DNA from: Aplectana chamaeleonis
Lineage: Eukaryota; Nematoda; Chromadorea; Rhabditida; Cosmocercidae
Assembly: GCA_029168955.1 (NCBI GenBank)
Contig: JAPDOI010000038.1
Location: 399,001 to 463,000, forward strand
Reading direction: 5' to 3'
Length of the DNA stretch: 64,000 nucleotides
In this document: positions 50,195 through 62,339 of the stretch, one piece after another
Numbering within the stretch: the stretch's first letter is position 1
Layout: every line of letters starts with the position of its first letter
Made by a program: the position numbers and the translations under genes
Notes under the pieces: generated by a model
What the model saw: the letters and a program-made list of their open reading frames with translations, nothing else
Told to the model about the DNA's origin: nothing
The model's database searches: none

Positions 50195-51098
50195 ATCGCT
50201 CTTGCTGAAGCATCAATTTTTGAATTGACATGGAAGACATTGAAATTGCCTCATGCTAAAAGCTGCATTAAGAAGCAGGTTTCATGTGTTTAAGAATGCA
50301 CACAAAAGACATAATGTGTTAGTGCTGCTGACTCGCACCGAGAAACTACACAGAATCGCTATTTCAGGGTGTGCCGTGTTTCCTCATTCGAAAAAGCCTG
50401 AAAAATCTAAGAGTTGTCATACTGAAAATATTTGCATTGGTTATGATATTTAGATTCTCAAATACACAAGCGGTACAAAACGGATGCAGAGATGATTTCG
50501 TAGTCCCTGGAAACAGTTCCACTGACTACATATGTGAGCACGCAGGCGCAATGAGAGTACAACATTTCAGGTACTTGTGTTGCATTTCTCTAAATTTCTT
50601 CTTCATTTCAGTCCAACACGAAGACCAAATAATCGATCAGGCGCGTGATCTCAAAATTGAAGATTGTTGTGATCACTGACTCCGACAACGATAATCTCCT
50701 GTCTCGTAAATTTCAGTCCTTCGCGGTAGCAAGGAATGTATTGGAATATGAAGATTCCAGAGATGTTTCGGAAATAGCTTTATCAGGCTTTCCTCTTCTG
50801 CCGTCCACTACCTACCCAGCCTGTAATTTTCGACGTTTGAGTCGACAAGCTTCTACATAGAGAATGATGCTCCTAGAGAAGTTGTTCCTGCTGGACTGAA
50901 TTCAAGACCAGTGGGAAACGCAGTCCGCGGACGAACGTGTTCGGCTACGATCAGTGTCTTTGGAACTACGAAAAGGGGAAACTTAAGGAAGTGAAAGGAA
51001 TTAAAGGAAGGGGCGACGTGGGATTTCAGCATGAGTTTGCTGACTTGAGCGACTACCCACAGAAGAGCGAGCATTGGTGAAATTGAGCTGACGGGTGC

Positions 51099-51107
51099 GC
51101 TTATAAA
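51099..51107 (-). promoter_or_regulatory. Conserved TATA-like box upstream of protease gene A
   Basis: TTTATAAGC on the minus strand in the homologous block, about 2.0 kb before the start codon; the distance is enlarged by an insertion at 49697-50194 and a 96-bp tandem duplication. Confidence 0.3.
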
Positions 51108-51319
51108 GGAGTCTGAGATGAAGTTCCCACTCTACCAAAGGGAAAGTATTTGTGCAGGCCGTCTGGAATGGAAGACTCGGAGTCGTTTTCATTAAACATG
51201 TATGAAGAGCTAGCGGAAACACACAGTTGCGACTTCTAGTCGCAACTAATGTGAAAGGTTATATGTCATGTTTGATGTTTTAGGAGTGCTGCTGTAGACG
51301 TGTGTCTTTCAAAAACATA

Positions 51320-51783
51320 TTAAAGGCATCGTACGCGCAGGAAACCATATATTAGTTTTTCATGTTTTTGTGTAGCTTGGATTGAACGAAAATGTCGGAG
51401 GCGCCCATGAAAAACTTCCGTTTGTAAAGAAAATCCATTCGGAACACTTCGTAAATACGAATTTCAATTTCGCCCCAAAATCGTTTCTGAGGTTTTTCTG
51501 CATTTGGGGGCCTCGTCACTGTTATTCTCGAAGTTTTTCTACATTTGGAGTTTGTGACGTAACTGTTTTTCGTGTTGTTTGCCGGTCGGATCTACATTCT
51601 ATGAAAAAGTTCTATTTAGATGAGTGGTGAGAACTGGTGGCGAATCCTCATCTTCAACCTCTTCCAACCTCATAATCCTAGGTTTTTGAAGCGCCAAAAC
51701 TCACCGGTGTGATCTACCGGGCTCGTTCATGAAATTGAGCCTGAAAAATGGAAATTGATTTTTAGCGCGAACGATGCCTTTAA
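51320..51783. mobile_element. MITE with TTAAAGGCATCGT ends, 5' flank of gene A
   Basis: 464 bp between TTAAAGGCATCGTACGCG and its inverse (CGCGAACGATGCCTTTAA). The unit C sequence near 8040 runs through the site uninterrupted, so it is an insertion in A. Confidence 0.75.
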
Positions 51784-53077
51784 CACTCAATGTTTGCAAT
51801 CAACCCTTGATCTTCTCAAAGTTTAAAACTGGTTTCATATAGAGCCCACATAGCCCTTCTGAGTCCGTATTCATTAACAAGAAAAAGGCCCGAGCAACTG
51901 CAACGTTTTCGAAATCCAGTTGGTGATCCTTGCTGGCTCAGAATATTGGGTTTAGCTTTCCAGTAAATCATACCCGACGTAAGGTGACAGAAGAAATTCA
52001 CCACCATCTGGAGAAATCATGTTCGCCTTCTAATTCCCAGAGAAAAAAAATAGCACTGGTGAGTGTCGGCACGCTGTGTGAATTCTCACTGACTAGGAAC
52101 TGCTTTAAACTACACTTGGAAATTTGGAAATCATGTTCTCGTTGCTGTAGATCTGTGACAGTACATAAATGATCAGTGCTTAAATATCCCTAAATGGCTG
52201 TTGGGATTCCAAAAAATTGAGTTTTTATTGCTTCACAAAAATCAAGGGAACCACCCCCATCAGAGAATTTCTGGGGTGTTCAGGCCATTTTTTCTCGGAC
52301 TTGGCACAAAACTTTCAAGTTGGGGTTGTTTAGGACGCTGAACCCGGGGTCTGTTCCTTGCCAAACTCAGGGTTACTGCAGGGTACGGTAGGAATAATGC
52401 CTTTAAGCTGGCATTACTTACCTTAAAATTCCTAAAATCGAAAAATGGACCTCGAATTCGTGTTCAGCGTCCCAAATAACACCCACAGTGAAATTTCGAG
52501 TCAGATCTAAGACCTTGACCGAGCTACCGTCCACCCACTGTAACCTATTAATCTATCGAAAGACGGTAAACGGGTTAGAGTTTTGTGTTAAGCAGCCTGA
52601 ATAACCTCTTCGTACAAGTTTTGAGGCAAATTGATCGCAGCATTTTCACAATTGTCAAAAATCGCATTTTTCCAGAAACATTTTCCTCATTTTGAAGCTT
52701 CGGACCAAACCAGAAGAAATTTTTCGAATATTGACAAATAGGCCTCAGATTCGTAATCAGCACCCGAAACAGCCCCTAAAAACAGGTTTTCAGCCCAATC
52801 CGAGATATTATTTGGACATCCTGAAAATTGCCATTCGTGAACCCCTTCTACCTACGCAAAGCCATGAAAATGCCCATTCTTGGACATTTCCTGTATACCT
52901 CTGAGGCATTTAGGGGATTTTGAAAACGGATTATCAGTGCTGCGTCCATTAACTACATTTATCATCACATGGTTCTATATAAGCCCACGGGAAATGTAAG
53001 GCAAGCCATAGTGAGTGAAAGGAAGAGTTTGCCCAGTCAGTGTTCTGCAACCTACGAAACTCTCAAGGAGGATTGAT

Positions 53078-53561
53078 TTAAAGGCAGGGGTGACGATAAA
53101 GAATGTTATCGGAAAAACGGGTCAGAATTAGAGTTTCAGGGACCCAAAGATGCCAGTTCGTGCACACGTGCACAGCGCAGCTCAAAAAGATCGCAGTCTC
53201 ATGCCGAGCAGCCAAAAATCATCGACATCCAGAGGAAGAAATTAATGCAAATTTACCGAATAAAAACAGTTGAACAATGGAAGCAAGCACCTCGTTAATG
53301 TTTTTGGCTACATGAGTAATGTCCATTGATTGAATTCCAATTCCAAGTCAGCTGATGTTCTTGATATTAGAGATCATCGATGACGGTGATGTGGAGAGGG
53401 CTCATCCACCATCATAAGACAAAAAAGTTCAGGCTTCAAATTTGGCCAAAACAGCGGTTTTTCCGCGATTTTTTCTTTTAGGTCCTGCTACTCTAAATCC
53501 GGAAAAGGTTCTAGAGAGGAAAAGAAGACGAGCATATTTCATCGCGACCACTGCCTTTAAC
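53078..53561. mobile_element. MITE with TTAAAGGCAGGGG ends
   Basis: Left end TTAAAGGCAGGGGTGACG; right end is the inverse of TTAAAGGCAGTGGTCGCG. Related at the tips to 28695-29258. No open frame. Confidence 0.55.
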
Positions 53562-54130
53562 CTTTTCGCGAGGTTTCACAAAGTCTTGTTTTGATATTTG
53601 TAGAGGTGTGACGGATTATTTGAGCTCAAGAGACATTAAGTGCCTCAGGGAATCACAAAAAATACCATTCTATAACCTCGCGATCAGAAAAGGAGGGGTA
53701 GAACGGAAGTCTTTGTGGTTTTGATAAACATTTCCAGAACTGGCTCAAATCTGCTTACGGGGTTCAATTGGGATGCTGAACCCGAAACCGTGGTTGATTT
53801 GTCGATTTTCCTAGTTTTTTTTGTGGACTAAGGCGATAAAATGCCACTGAACGTCTTTTTCAGAGATTGACGAATGGTCGCCAACTTCGTGTTCTTCCTT
53901 GCAGATGACCCTCAATGTTTCCAAGCAATCTAAGACACTGAACCAACCGCAGAACCCATAACCGTCTAGCGTAGTCTACCCGAAATCAATAAAAGAACTT
54001 GAGTTCCGTGTAAGGAGCTCCAGATAACTCCATATAGGATTAATGCGACAAATTCATCGTAGCGATGTGGAAGTCGTTAAAAGACGCTTTTAACTTCTAG
54101 TCACATCCTGAAGGGCAGCTCTCTTAAGCC

Positions 54131-55039
54131 GAATGAGCTCCTAATGGCACTCCCGCATGCGAGAACTCCTCGGGTGAAACCGCGTGGGTGGTGCAACTAC
54201 CGATTACCCGATTCAATGCGGGCTGCGATACGGGACTGTTCACACACCTCAGAGCAAGTGCATCACAAGCATGCCACGCTGGCGTGGGGTTCATGTATAA
54301 ACAGTCTCCGAGCGCGTTACGTGTGTGACCCATTTACGAAGATTATGAAAAACCTTGCTTTGATGCTATGGCGGAGTGAATTGAAAGTGGTCTTGACGGT
54401 ACCGCTTGTTGTTTTACAAATAGAATTATGGAAAATTTTACACGGGAATTGCCGCCACGAACCTTCACGAATGTGGCTTGGCCTCAGGTCCGCCATACGC
54501 CAACGCGACGAAGATTTGTGACGCCCATGCGTTGAAAAGCTTCAATAGCTTCATTGTATACGTGCATAACGCTACCTTCACTCACCAGGGAACAGGCGAA
54601 AAATAATGAAGTCAAAGGTCTGGTTAGCCTGTAGAGAAAACGCGGAAATTCCGTTGCTCTTTGAGACTAGATTCGTGCAAGCACGTAGTGGAAAAGAGAA
54701 TAAGTGTCCGTTCCAACGTTAGCTAACACAAATTTTTATAGATGATAACTTCGTGAGTTTTGTGCTGCATCATAGGTATCAACTGGAGGCAGCGTGGGAG
54801 CGTGGGAATCACTGGTTTTCTGATAAGTTCCGTTTTGAGGTGAGTAAGGTAACGTATAGCCTTTTCCCCTCATTTTGAGCCGGACGAAGTGAGGGCTATG
54901 AATCTTATCATGTTAAAATTTCCCTACCACTGTTGTATTCTAGCATGACCGACCGCTCCGCTGCTTGCTGCGCCCTAACTCATTCAAGCGAGCTTGAGTC
55001 TACATTCTCGGTGGAGTGGTATGCACAAGATTTTTTATA
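54131..55039. other. Unassigned sequence between unit A flank and R repeat
   Basis: Has a 125-codon plus-strand frame (54144-54521) and an overlapping minus-strand frame, neither with recognisable motifs or splice context. Not called as a gene. Confidence 0.3.
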
Positions 55040-57109
55040 ATGAATTCGGCCGTTAGCTGGAGCTGGCCGCTGAAATTTGTCCGACCTCCAACTTTCCAGA
55101 GTGAAAAACGCTTTTAATCGCAAACTTTGGAGAACTTTAAGGACATTAACCAGAATTTGGACGCCTGTCGTTACATGTAGAAAATTACCTTTGGTTACCT
55201 TAGGCTACATCAGCGACGTGTTGGACAGAACTCAGCGAAGTTGATATAGATGAGCCTGTAATTGTTGTCATGGAACATTCAGGAAATCAATCCCTCCGCT
55301 GAAATTGTTCCAATCTTTTTTTTTGTTAACACTTAAGAGACCGCCCGCTGCATGGCGAATTTCCACAGCCGACCGGTACGCTCCACGGCTGATCGTTTCC
55401 GTGTGTGACATGTGTGGACACTCGGTCCGCTGGGAATCACTTCGATTGGAGCAGCCTTTTTCATATACACATCCATTGTTTTATTTCCACTCCACTCTTG
55501 AGTACAATGGGCGAAAGACCATGTTGGAGCCACAATCATTCATTTTCTTACGTGCGTGGTGCGTTCTAAATTTGGAAGGTATTTCAACTTTACACGCAGC
55601 AGGAAACACGACTTTTCGCTGATTTTAGGCGTGGTGGCTACGAGTTCAACGTTTTTCTCTCGATTTCTAAAAATTTCTGTGGCTTCAGATGGTTAGGACA
55701 ATACCGTGCGAAACCAACCCAAAGTATTGGAAATGTGAAAATTGAACGGACTTCGGATACATGATGTTCTAATAAGCCTCATAGCGAATTTTCGACGGAC
55801 TCAAAGACTTTGACCCGCAAAGTTGTCTGCTGTTACCGACGATTATTCCACGAGAAATCTGAAAATGGGAGTCAGATTCGGGATCAGCACTTCAGCCCCT
55901 CCTAAGTGACCACCTGGGCGAAGTTGCACCGTAACCTGAAACGTTTACCAACACATAACAGACGGCAAACGATAACAATTTTATTAAAATTGTGGAGTAA
56001 ACAGGGCTCAGCAGGGTTGCGATGCGGTGCAACGGGGGAGTCCTAAAAAATTTTGAAACAGTTCCGGCAAAATTTGAAAAGTGAAAATTCGTGGGGTTCG
56101 TAATTTTTTTTGAAAAAAACGAGTTTCTCCAAACTGCTAGGTAGGCTAAAATAGGGTAGCCAGAGCCGTCTTACATTATTCGATGTGTTGTATACAACTT
56201 TGATGTCTATTCTTCGGGTGGGCGGATCGTGAAAATGTTTCACATTTCTCCAAAATTTTGATTAACATGGGGGGGGGTCGTAGCCCCCCTGAAAATTGGC
56301 TCAACGGCCTGCTCAACTCCGAGTTCATCATGACCATCAATTATAACCCCTCTCAGCAGAGTTTAGAACAAATTCTTTCCGATCAAAGATGCTCAAGATT
56401 TCGAAAAGTGTTGTTAATAAGGATGCTGGTAAAATAAGTAGGAACGCTCAAAATGCTTGACCACTGTGATTGTAAATAGGTTGCATTATAGAGAAATCAA
56501 TGGTATTCGAGAAAGTCCCCATCTCCCAAAACTTCAAAAATATTGAATGTTTTATGGCGTGGGTGCGCAGTGTGAACACGCGATTCGTTAAGTGTTTACG
56601 AAGTGAATCTGTATACCTCTGCGAGATTCCGTTTTACAGAGGTTAGTGTTCATTTCCCATGACCCTTGAATGCTTCGCTGCTGTCACTGCAAAGCTGTCC
56701 TGAAACACCATTGATTTTGCCTTGTCGAAATCTAAACGTCCGATGGAGCCCTGCTGTATGTTAAAAAAACTTCTGTACGGGCAGTCAAAAGTGGCCTGCT
56801 CACACAGCAGGAGCTCCCGCTCTCGCAGTCAAACGAAGCAAACGCACGTCAAATGGAACAAACACCTGTACAATGCTTAACAAACACATGCACTCTCGCC
56901 GCGGTCAAAATCATCCCTGGGAATGACTTTTAGAGAGCGGCACGTAGTCATCCTTGACAAACAGTCACAGTGTAACTATTCCGTGAGCTGACTAAACCAA
57001 CCTTGCGCGAACGGTATCCCTGCGTTCAGCGTAGCCGGGCTGACATTTCGGCTCAGCTAAGGGTGTGGCTAAACCCGTGAATTTTGGCTATAGAACTCCA
57101 GCGACAATA
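55040..57109 (+). repeat. R-family dispersed repeat, copy in unit A, left part
   Basis: Starts at GCTGGAGCTGGCCGCTGAAA, is interrupted by an insertion (about 55330-56599), resumes at GTGAATCTGTATACCTCTGC, and stops at the Tc1-like insertion. The repeat continues at 58989. Confidence 0.7.
55330..56599. mobile_element. Probable 1.27-kb insertion in the unit A R repeat
   Basis: Compared with the unit C copy, the repeat breaks after TTTTTTTGTTAA and resumes at ACGAAGTGAATCTGTATACC. Both edges carry AACACTTAA in opposite orientation. No recognisable coding region. Boundaries are good to about 10 bp. Confidence 0.5.
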
Positions 57110-57367
57110 CAGTGCGTTCGGAAATGATGGGGACACCCCTGAAAACCACAGTCTTTATGTTTAAATTGAGTGCGGCGTTCAGTAATGCTCATAAATGAAT
57201 TCAGCAAGGGAAATAACCCCTGTTCACTTGTTTCTATAACAATAGCATAATTTTGTAATATTTTATTTTAAATTGCCACATTATCCGCCGTTCGGAAATG
57301 ATAGGGACACTATTTAAAACAAAAATTATCAAACAATGAATGAACAAAACATACACATACATGAAAT

Positions 57368-58689
57368 CTAATATGATATCGCACCTCCAGAGTTGGAAAT
57401 TAATTCAAAAAATCTATTCGGCATAGAAGTGATCAAATTGGATATCACATTTTTATCCAAATTTCTCCAGGCTTCGAGTACAGCGGCCTTTAGCTCGTCT
57501 ACGGTCCCATACTGCTTGTTATTCGCGTAAATCTTGCGCACAATTATGCCCCAGATATTCTCTATCGGGTTGCAGTCAGGACTACACGTTCCATCACGCG
57601 AACTTGGTTTTGTTGATGCCACGCCTTTGTGGATCTGAAGACATGGACCGAAGCGTTATCTTGCTGGAAAATGTAGCGTTGACGCCTGTTTCCAGTGAAG
57701 AACGGCACAAGATGCGCACGCAATGTTTCTTGATACTCCGAATCCATCCGACACGAAGTGAAGGCGATTTTCAAAACACCTTTGCTGCAGAATGCTCCCC
57801 AAAACATCAGCGAACCGCCTCCGAAATTTCTTCGACTAAATACCACCGGGTCCTTGCAAAGATCTCTCCAGTAGCATCGAGCACCGTCAGGTCCATCAAG
57901 GTTAAACTTCTTTTCGTCGGAAAAAATTACCTGGAACATGTCGCCTTTATCTTTTTAAATTTTATCGTTTTTTTTTAAGAGAATCCCTTCCCTTTGACCA
58001 GTCTGTTGCCACGTTGTTCCTTGCAAACCGGAGTCGAGCTCCTTTGTGGGCTTCTGAGAGTGATAGAGCCTTCTTCATCACTTGTCGGACGATGTTTTCG
58101 TCTGCGTTTACGACGCTCCAAACAGTAGTCTTCGACACATTGAGCGACAACTGAGCCCTCACTTGGTTGAGAGACAGACTACTGTTTGAGCAGAGTCGGC
58201 TTATCCTCCGTGCATCCCTGCCGCTGACCTTTCTTGGGCGTCCAGGACTCTTCGCCAAGCCGTAGGAGTCTGGATCTCGTAGGAACTGGCTGATGCAGTT
58301 GGGGGAACGTCCGAGCTGGGAGGCAATTCGACGTTGGCTCAGCCCGGCAGCATTGAGGGCACGTACTGTGCTTATCTGGGTCAAATTCCGGTCCGCAATT
58401 GCGTCTCGACACGCTTTGCGGCCGCACGCCCTCGAGTCAGTCGGGCTTCCAGCGCCAACGCCGACTCGGTGTGGCTTTTTTATACAATTTTCTCCAATTT
58501 TTCTTGGTTTTCAGTTCCCAAAACCCACCTAGAGTCAGCAGATCGACGGCTGCGACGCTGGAAGCTCTTCTGATTCGGGAGCGTGCGGCCGCAAAGCGTG
58601 TCGAGACGCAATTGCGGACCGGAATTCGGCCCAGATAAGCACAGTATTTGGGCTTGTTCGGAAACAGTAAGCGATGTGCCACGGCTCAT
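57368..58689 (-). pseudogene. Tc1/Tc3-like transposase, inactivated
   Basis: Starts MSRGTSLTVSEQAQI at 58689, is interrupted by a 279-bp MITE, and resumes at RALNAAGLSQRRIASQLG with the paired helix-turn-helix region and a GRPRKV linker. The catalytic domain follows: first Asp in IFSDEKKFNLDG, second in FQQDNASVH, and Glu in SPDCNPIENIWG, which is the DD34E family pattern. Frameshifts occur near 57965 (in an A/T homopolymer) and near 57600, so no active enzyme can be made. The usual length is about 340 aa and all domains are recognisable. Confidence 0.9.
58366..58644. mobile_element. 279-bp TA-flanked MITE inserted in the Tc1-like transposase
   Basis: Terminal repeats are CTGTGCTTATCTGGG, with TA on each side (58364-58365 and 58645-58646). 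The arms form a near-palindrome through CGGTCCGCAATTGCGTCTCG. Removing it and one TA rejoins the transposase frame exactly. A second copy of identical length lies at 60830-61108. Confidence 0.9.
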
Positions 58690-58988
58690 GTTTGGAATAA
58701 AGATGTTGGGTGTCCTCGTGTTGCGTTCATGTAGTGAACTTGTAACGGGAAATTTTGTTCGAAGTGAAAAATTCCATTTTTTGCAGGGTGTCCCTATCAT
58801 TTCCGAACGGTGAAATTTTCTAAATGTAAAGGCAAAATCTTATGAAATTAGGCACGGTTTCAAGGAAGTTGCGAACAGAGGTTTTTTATCACGCTGAATT
58901 CATTGATGAACAGTATTCATCACCATTCCCAGAATTTTTTTGACAATCTTATTTTTTAGAGGTGTCCCTATCATTTCCGAACGCACTG

Positions 58989-59200
58989 TATACGAGTTTA
59001 GCCGCGGCGTGCTATGTATAGTGAACTTAGCCTTCTTTTTGCGTAGATTATGCATATAATTTGCACCCTTGTGTTTTCAAGGCAAGAGATTACGGGTTTT
59101 CGTTATCGCAGCAGAAATCCGTAAATTATTCCCAAAACGAACGAGACGGCGTAACAGGTTGCGCCCTCGGAGGCATCTAGCTATCAGAGTAATTGCCATC
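58989..59200 (+). repeat. R-family dispersed repeat, copy in unit A, right part
   Basis: Continuation of the repeat after the transposon: TATACGAGTTTAGC, then TTTGCACCCTTGTG, then GGTTGCGCCCTCGGAGGC. The TA of the motif GAATATACGGGTTTAG served as the Tc1 target. Confidence 0.7.
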
Positions 59201-60829
59201 ATTCCCTCTCTATTTTTATTCATTGCGATTTTCGTTTCTTTTTGTAGCGATTTTGTCCAATGAATATTTTTTTCAAATACAGCAACGAACGGTTTTTTCG
59301 TATTGATTCAGGCGGCTTACGTATTTCAAGCTGAACTTCAATTGAGATTTCAGCTTTGACTGTAATGTTTGATACTTTGTGCTAAACTCTTGCATCGCAG
59401 TGAGTGCCGGACGATAGTGCATTGGAACCCTTTGACACTTACCCTGGTTTTTGCATTATGGGGCAGAATCTAGCTACAAAAAGGTGAAGGGACCCACTCT
59501 GATATGGTCTTTTGTTGAAGGCAGTGTTCACGATAGAAAATGTGTTTTACTTTCCACTAGGAACGGGTAGTAGACGGGCTCACTATAACGATGGAACTGA
59601 AAGAACGTATGAAAATGAGCCAGGAAGAGCCACAAAAGAGCCCGGAGTCCCCACTTCGAGCGCAAGGCGAGCCCCATAAGCGCAATGCCCGCCCTCCGAC
59701 GAGACCAGATAAAAACTCGAAATCGAGAGATGAGCGATGGTTTCCGTAAATGTCAAATTCGTCGCATATAATGCACCCGGTTGTGTGCTGTACCTCATGT
59801 GAAGTGCGCGTAACCTCTCAGAAAGTGTGCATAACTCAACATGAAATGAGGAATCGATATTTTTGACAATCAAACTTCACAAAATCACACATGATTTTGT
59901 AGGCACACCTTCAGACATGGATTTTGTGATTTCGAATTGATTGTGTATGTAGTAGACTCCTCTTACATAACACGTGCCAAGTGCAAGGTCTCAATTCCTC
60001 CGAATAAGCGGGATACAAACGACCACTACAGGCCCGACCCCCCTCGCTCACCACCGCGGGCGACACCCCATTATCAGGTTTAAGAACTCAAAAGCGGCTA
60101 GATGGATAGATGTATTCCGAACGAGTCTTCTTTCTCCAAACCACTGGCGGACTGTCTCGATATCCTGGCTCGCTCGGGCAACGATTGTGACTGATGAGAA
60201 ATACAGGCTTGAGACAACTTGTCCACCAATTTTCCCCTCAAAGTATAGGGGTCAGAAGCAACCGAAAAATCAGTTTTGGGGCGCATCAATTACCATTTTG
60301 AATTTTTGTTGGCCATTGACTGTATGAGAATAATTGCATGCACCAGAGAAATCTTTGATGTCACTCAAAAACTGATTTCCGGTAACCTTCGATCTGCTGT
60401 AAATGTCCAGCTTTTGAACGTACGAGATCAACTACAAACACCAGAAAAAATCAATCGGTAGTGCTATTTGCATCCACCTTTACCCAGCCCCGCAAACCTT
60501 ACTTCCATTGGGACGCCTTTACGTAACTTGCCCGCTCGCTTCTTGCCTTCATGAAAAATTCATTCAGAACGTCTATCCCGGCTCGAGTAATAAAATTTTG
60601 GAAAAAAAAATTTCTCCTCTTCCTGCAATCAGAACCTTCTGTTTTGTTCTCAAGTTCCCCCTCCCTCCCCCGATGAATGATTTCAGAGCAGGATTGGATC
60701 TATGCAACCAGATCCCAGGTAAATACTGACTATATAAAGACAAATATTTCAATGAGTTTTAGAAGTGTTAAGAGGTAAACAGCCTTTCCTGGAAAAATTA
60801 TGGATAAATGACCTAATGAAAGGAGGATA
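59201..60829. other. Intergenic sequence right of unit A
   Basis: Short frames only, apart from a piece of repeat F near 59940-60070 and a single TTGAAGGCAGTGTTC tip near 59515 resembling the TTAAAGGCA MITE ends. Confidence 0.4.
59940..60070 (+). repeat. Dispersed repeat F, copy 3 (partial)
   Basis: AACACGTGCCAAGTGCAAGG and TCCGAATAAGCGGGATA match 150-200 with small changes; homology fades beyond about 60070. Confidence 0.5.
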
Positions 60830-61108
60830 CTTTGCTTGTCTGGGCCTAATTCCGGTCCGCAATTGCGTATCGACACGCTTTGCGGCCCCACGCGCTCGAG
60901 CCAGTCGAGTTTCCAGCCCCAAAGCCGACTCGATATGGCTTTTTTATACAGTTTTCTCTAATTTTGTTTACTTTCCAGTTTCTAAAACCCACCCAGAGTC
61001 AACAGATCGACGGCTGCGGCTGTGGAAACTTTTTCGACTTGAATGCGCGCGGCCGCAAAGCGTGTCGAGACGCAGCTTCGGACCGGAATTTGGCCCAGAG
61101 AAGCAAAG
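60830..61108. mobile_element. 279-bp TA-flanked MITE, second copy
   Basis: TA at 60828-60829 and 61109-61110. Ends are CTTTGCTTGTCTGGGCC and its inverse. Same length and internal palindrome as 58366-58644, with scattered substitutions. Confidence 0.88.
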
Positions 61109-61619
61109 TATATGAAAGTGGCTTCCTTCAACTTTTTGTAGCTAAAATCTGTCACATATTGTAAAAACCACGGTAGTAGACAACTCTCGAGAACCGCGTT
61201 CTAATCTCGAGGCACTGAAAATTTTCGTGAATCATCCAGGCGTTAAAGGATTTCAATGCACTATTAATTTCTGCAACAAATTTTGAGGCAAAAAATAAAT
61301 GCAGAGTATTAAACATTTCCGTCAATAACCAAAGTTCAATTAAAGTTCGGCTTGGAAGACGAGACCGAAGGAATCACTATGAAAAAACCGTTCGTTGCTG
61401 TATTAAAAATTTTCATGAATTGGATACAAAAAGGGACAAAAATCGTACTGAATAGACATAGGCTCCGTTCATAGCAGACGTCATAGCGTCAAGTGACAGG
61501 AAAGTGAAGCTGGGTGTTTGCATCTTCAGCACTTGTTATTGATCTGACTCCCCCAGCGACTCCCCAGCGACCACTGCAGTCGGCCAGTTGACGCTTTGCC
61601 GCTGGTCGTCTGCTATGGA

Positions 61620-62060
61620 CAGAGCCATAAAGACTCTGCCAATGTGTAGCTAGATGCCTCCGAGGGCGCGGCCTGAAACGCCGCCCCATTCCATGTAGCG
61701 AGAATTTAAGGGTTTTAGCTACGATAGCTAAAACCCGCATATTCTTGGGTCGTTCGAACCATTGTTCTCTCTGACGCTAAACCCGTATATTCTCGCTATA
61801 AGTGTGTAGCGAGAATCTACGGATTTAGCGGCAGGCTGTGTTGAAATGCAATCTTAACCCGCGTTGGATACGCGGAATGCAGGGATGCCGTTCGATCAGT
61901 CCTGGCCCAGTCAACCCACGAATAACCTGACACTCTGTGGGTGGTCGTGGAGGGTGACCCGGTGTCGCTCTCTGGAAGACCTTGCTAGAGACAATTTTGG
62001 CCGCTGGGATGCTGAAGGCCGTGGGGAAGAAACGGCGATGCGCTCGATCGCAGCAGGGAT
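61620..62060 (-). repeat. R-family repeat, inverted partial copy 1
   Basis: Inverted relative to the other copies: TAGCTAGATGCCTCCGAGGG, then GCTAAACCCGTATATTCTCG and CGGAATGCAGGGATGCCG. Contains a short local palindrome, GGGTTTTAGCTACGATAGCT with its mate. Confidence 0.65.
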
Positions 62061-62106
62061 CGTCTTTCTAATACAGATCAAGACTGGGTGTGTCGATCGA
62101 CCGTGT

Positions 62107-62190
62107 GCTGCAACGAGAATAAGCGTAGAATATGCGGGTGCTGTAGCGAGAATTTACGTAGAATATGCGGGCGCTGTAGCTAAAATTTCA
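62107..62190. repeat. 33-bp tandem repeat
   Basis: About two and a half units of the form GTAGAATATGCGGGCGCTGT followed by AGCGAGAATTTAC, derived from the R-family terminal motif. Confidence 0.7.
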
Positions 62191-62339
62191 CCAACTGAGG
62201 CTAAACTTTCCGTAATTTACGTAAATTCTCGTGTCAAAATTAGACTAGATGCCTCCGAAACCCTGGGCATCTCTGGTTTCCGTGTGAGGCATTTTGCTAC
62301 GCGTTGGCGGAGGAGGGAATGATGGCGATTTATTTAATA

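Larger units (their letters stand above)
57110..58988 (-). mobile_element. Tc1/mariner-type transposon with double terminal repeats
   Basis: A TA duplication flanks the ends (57108-57109 and 58989-58990). Ends read CAGTGCGTTCGGAAATGAT. A second internal copy of the motif, CGTTCGGAAATGATAGGGAC, lies about 178 bp inside each end (57288-57310 and 58788-58810), and the sequence between is a diverged inverted repeat. This is the IR/DR arrangement seen in some Tc1-like elements, where each end carries two transposase sites. The element sits inside an R-family repeat and contains a MITE. Confidence 0.92.

Noticed and set aside
54144..54521. 125-codon plus-strand frame
   Set aside because: No motif, no splice context, overlapped by an equally long antisense frame; no basis for calling a gene.
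61864..62322. 152-codon plus-strand frame
   Set aside because: Lies in an inverted R repeat with a 33-bp tandem array; other copies do not keep the frame.
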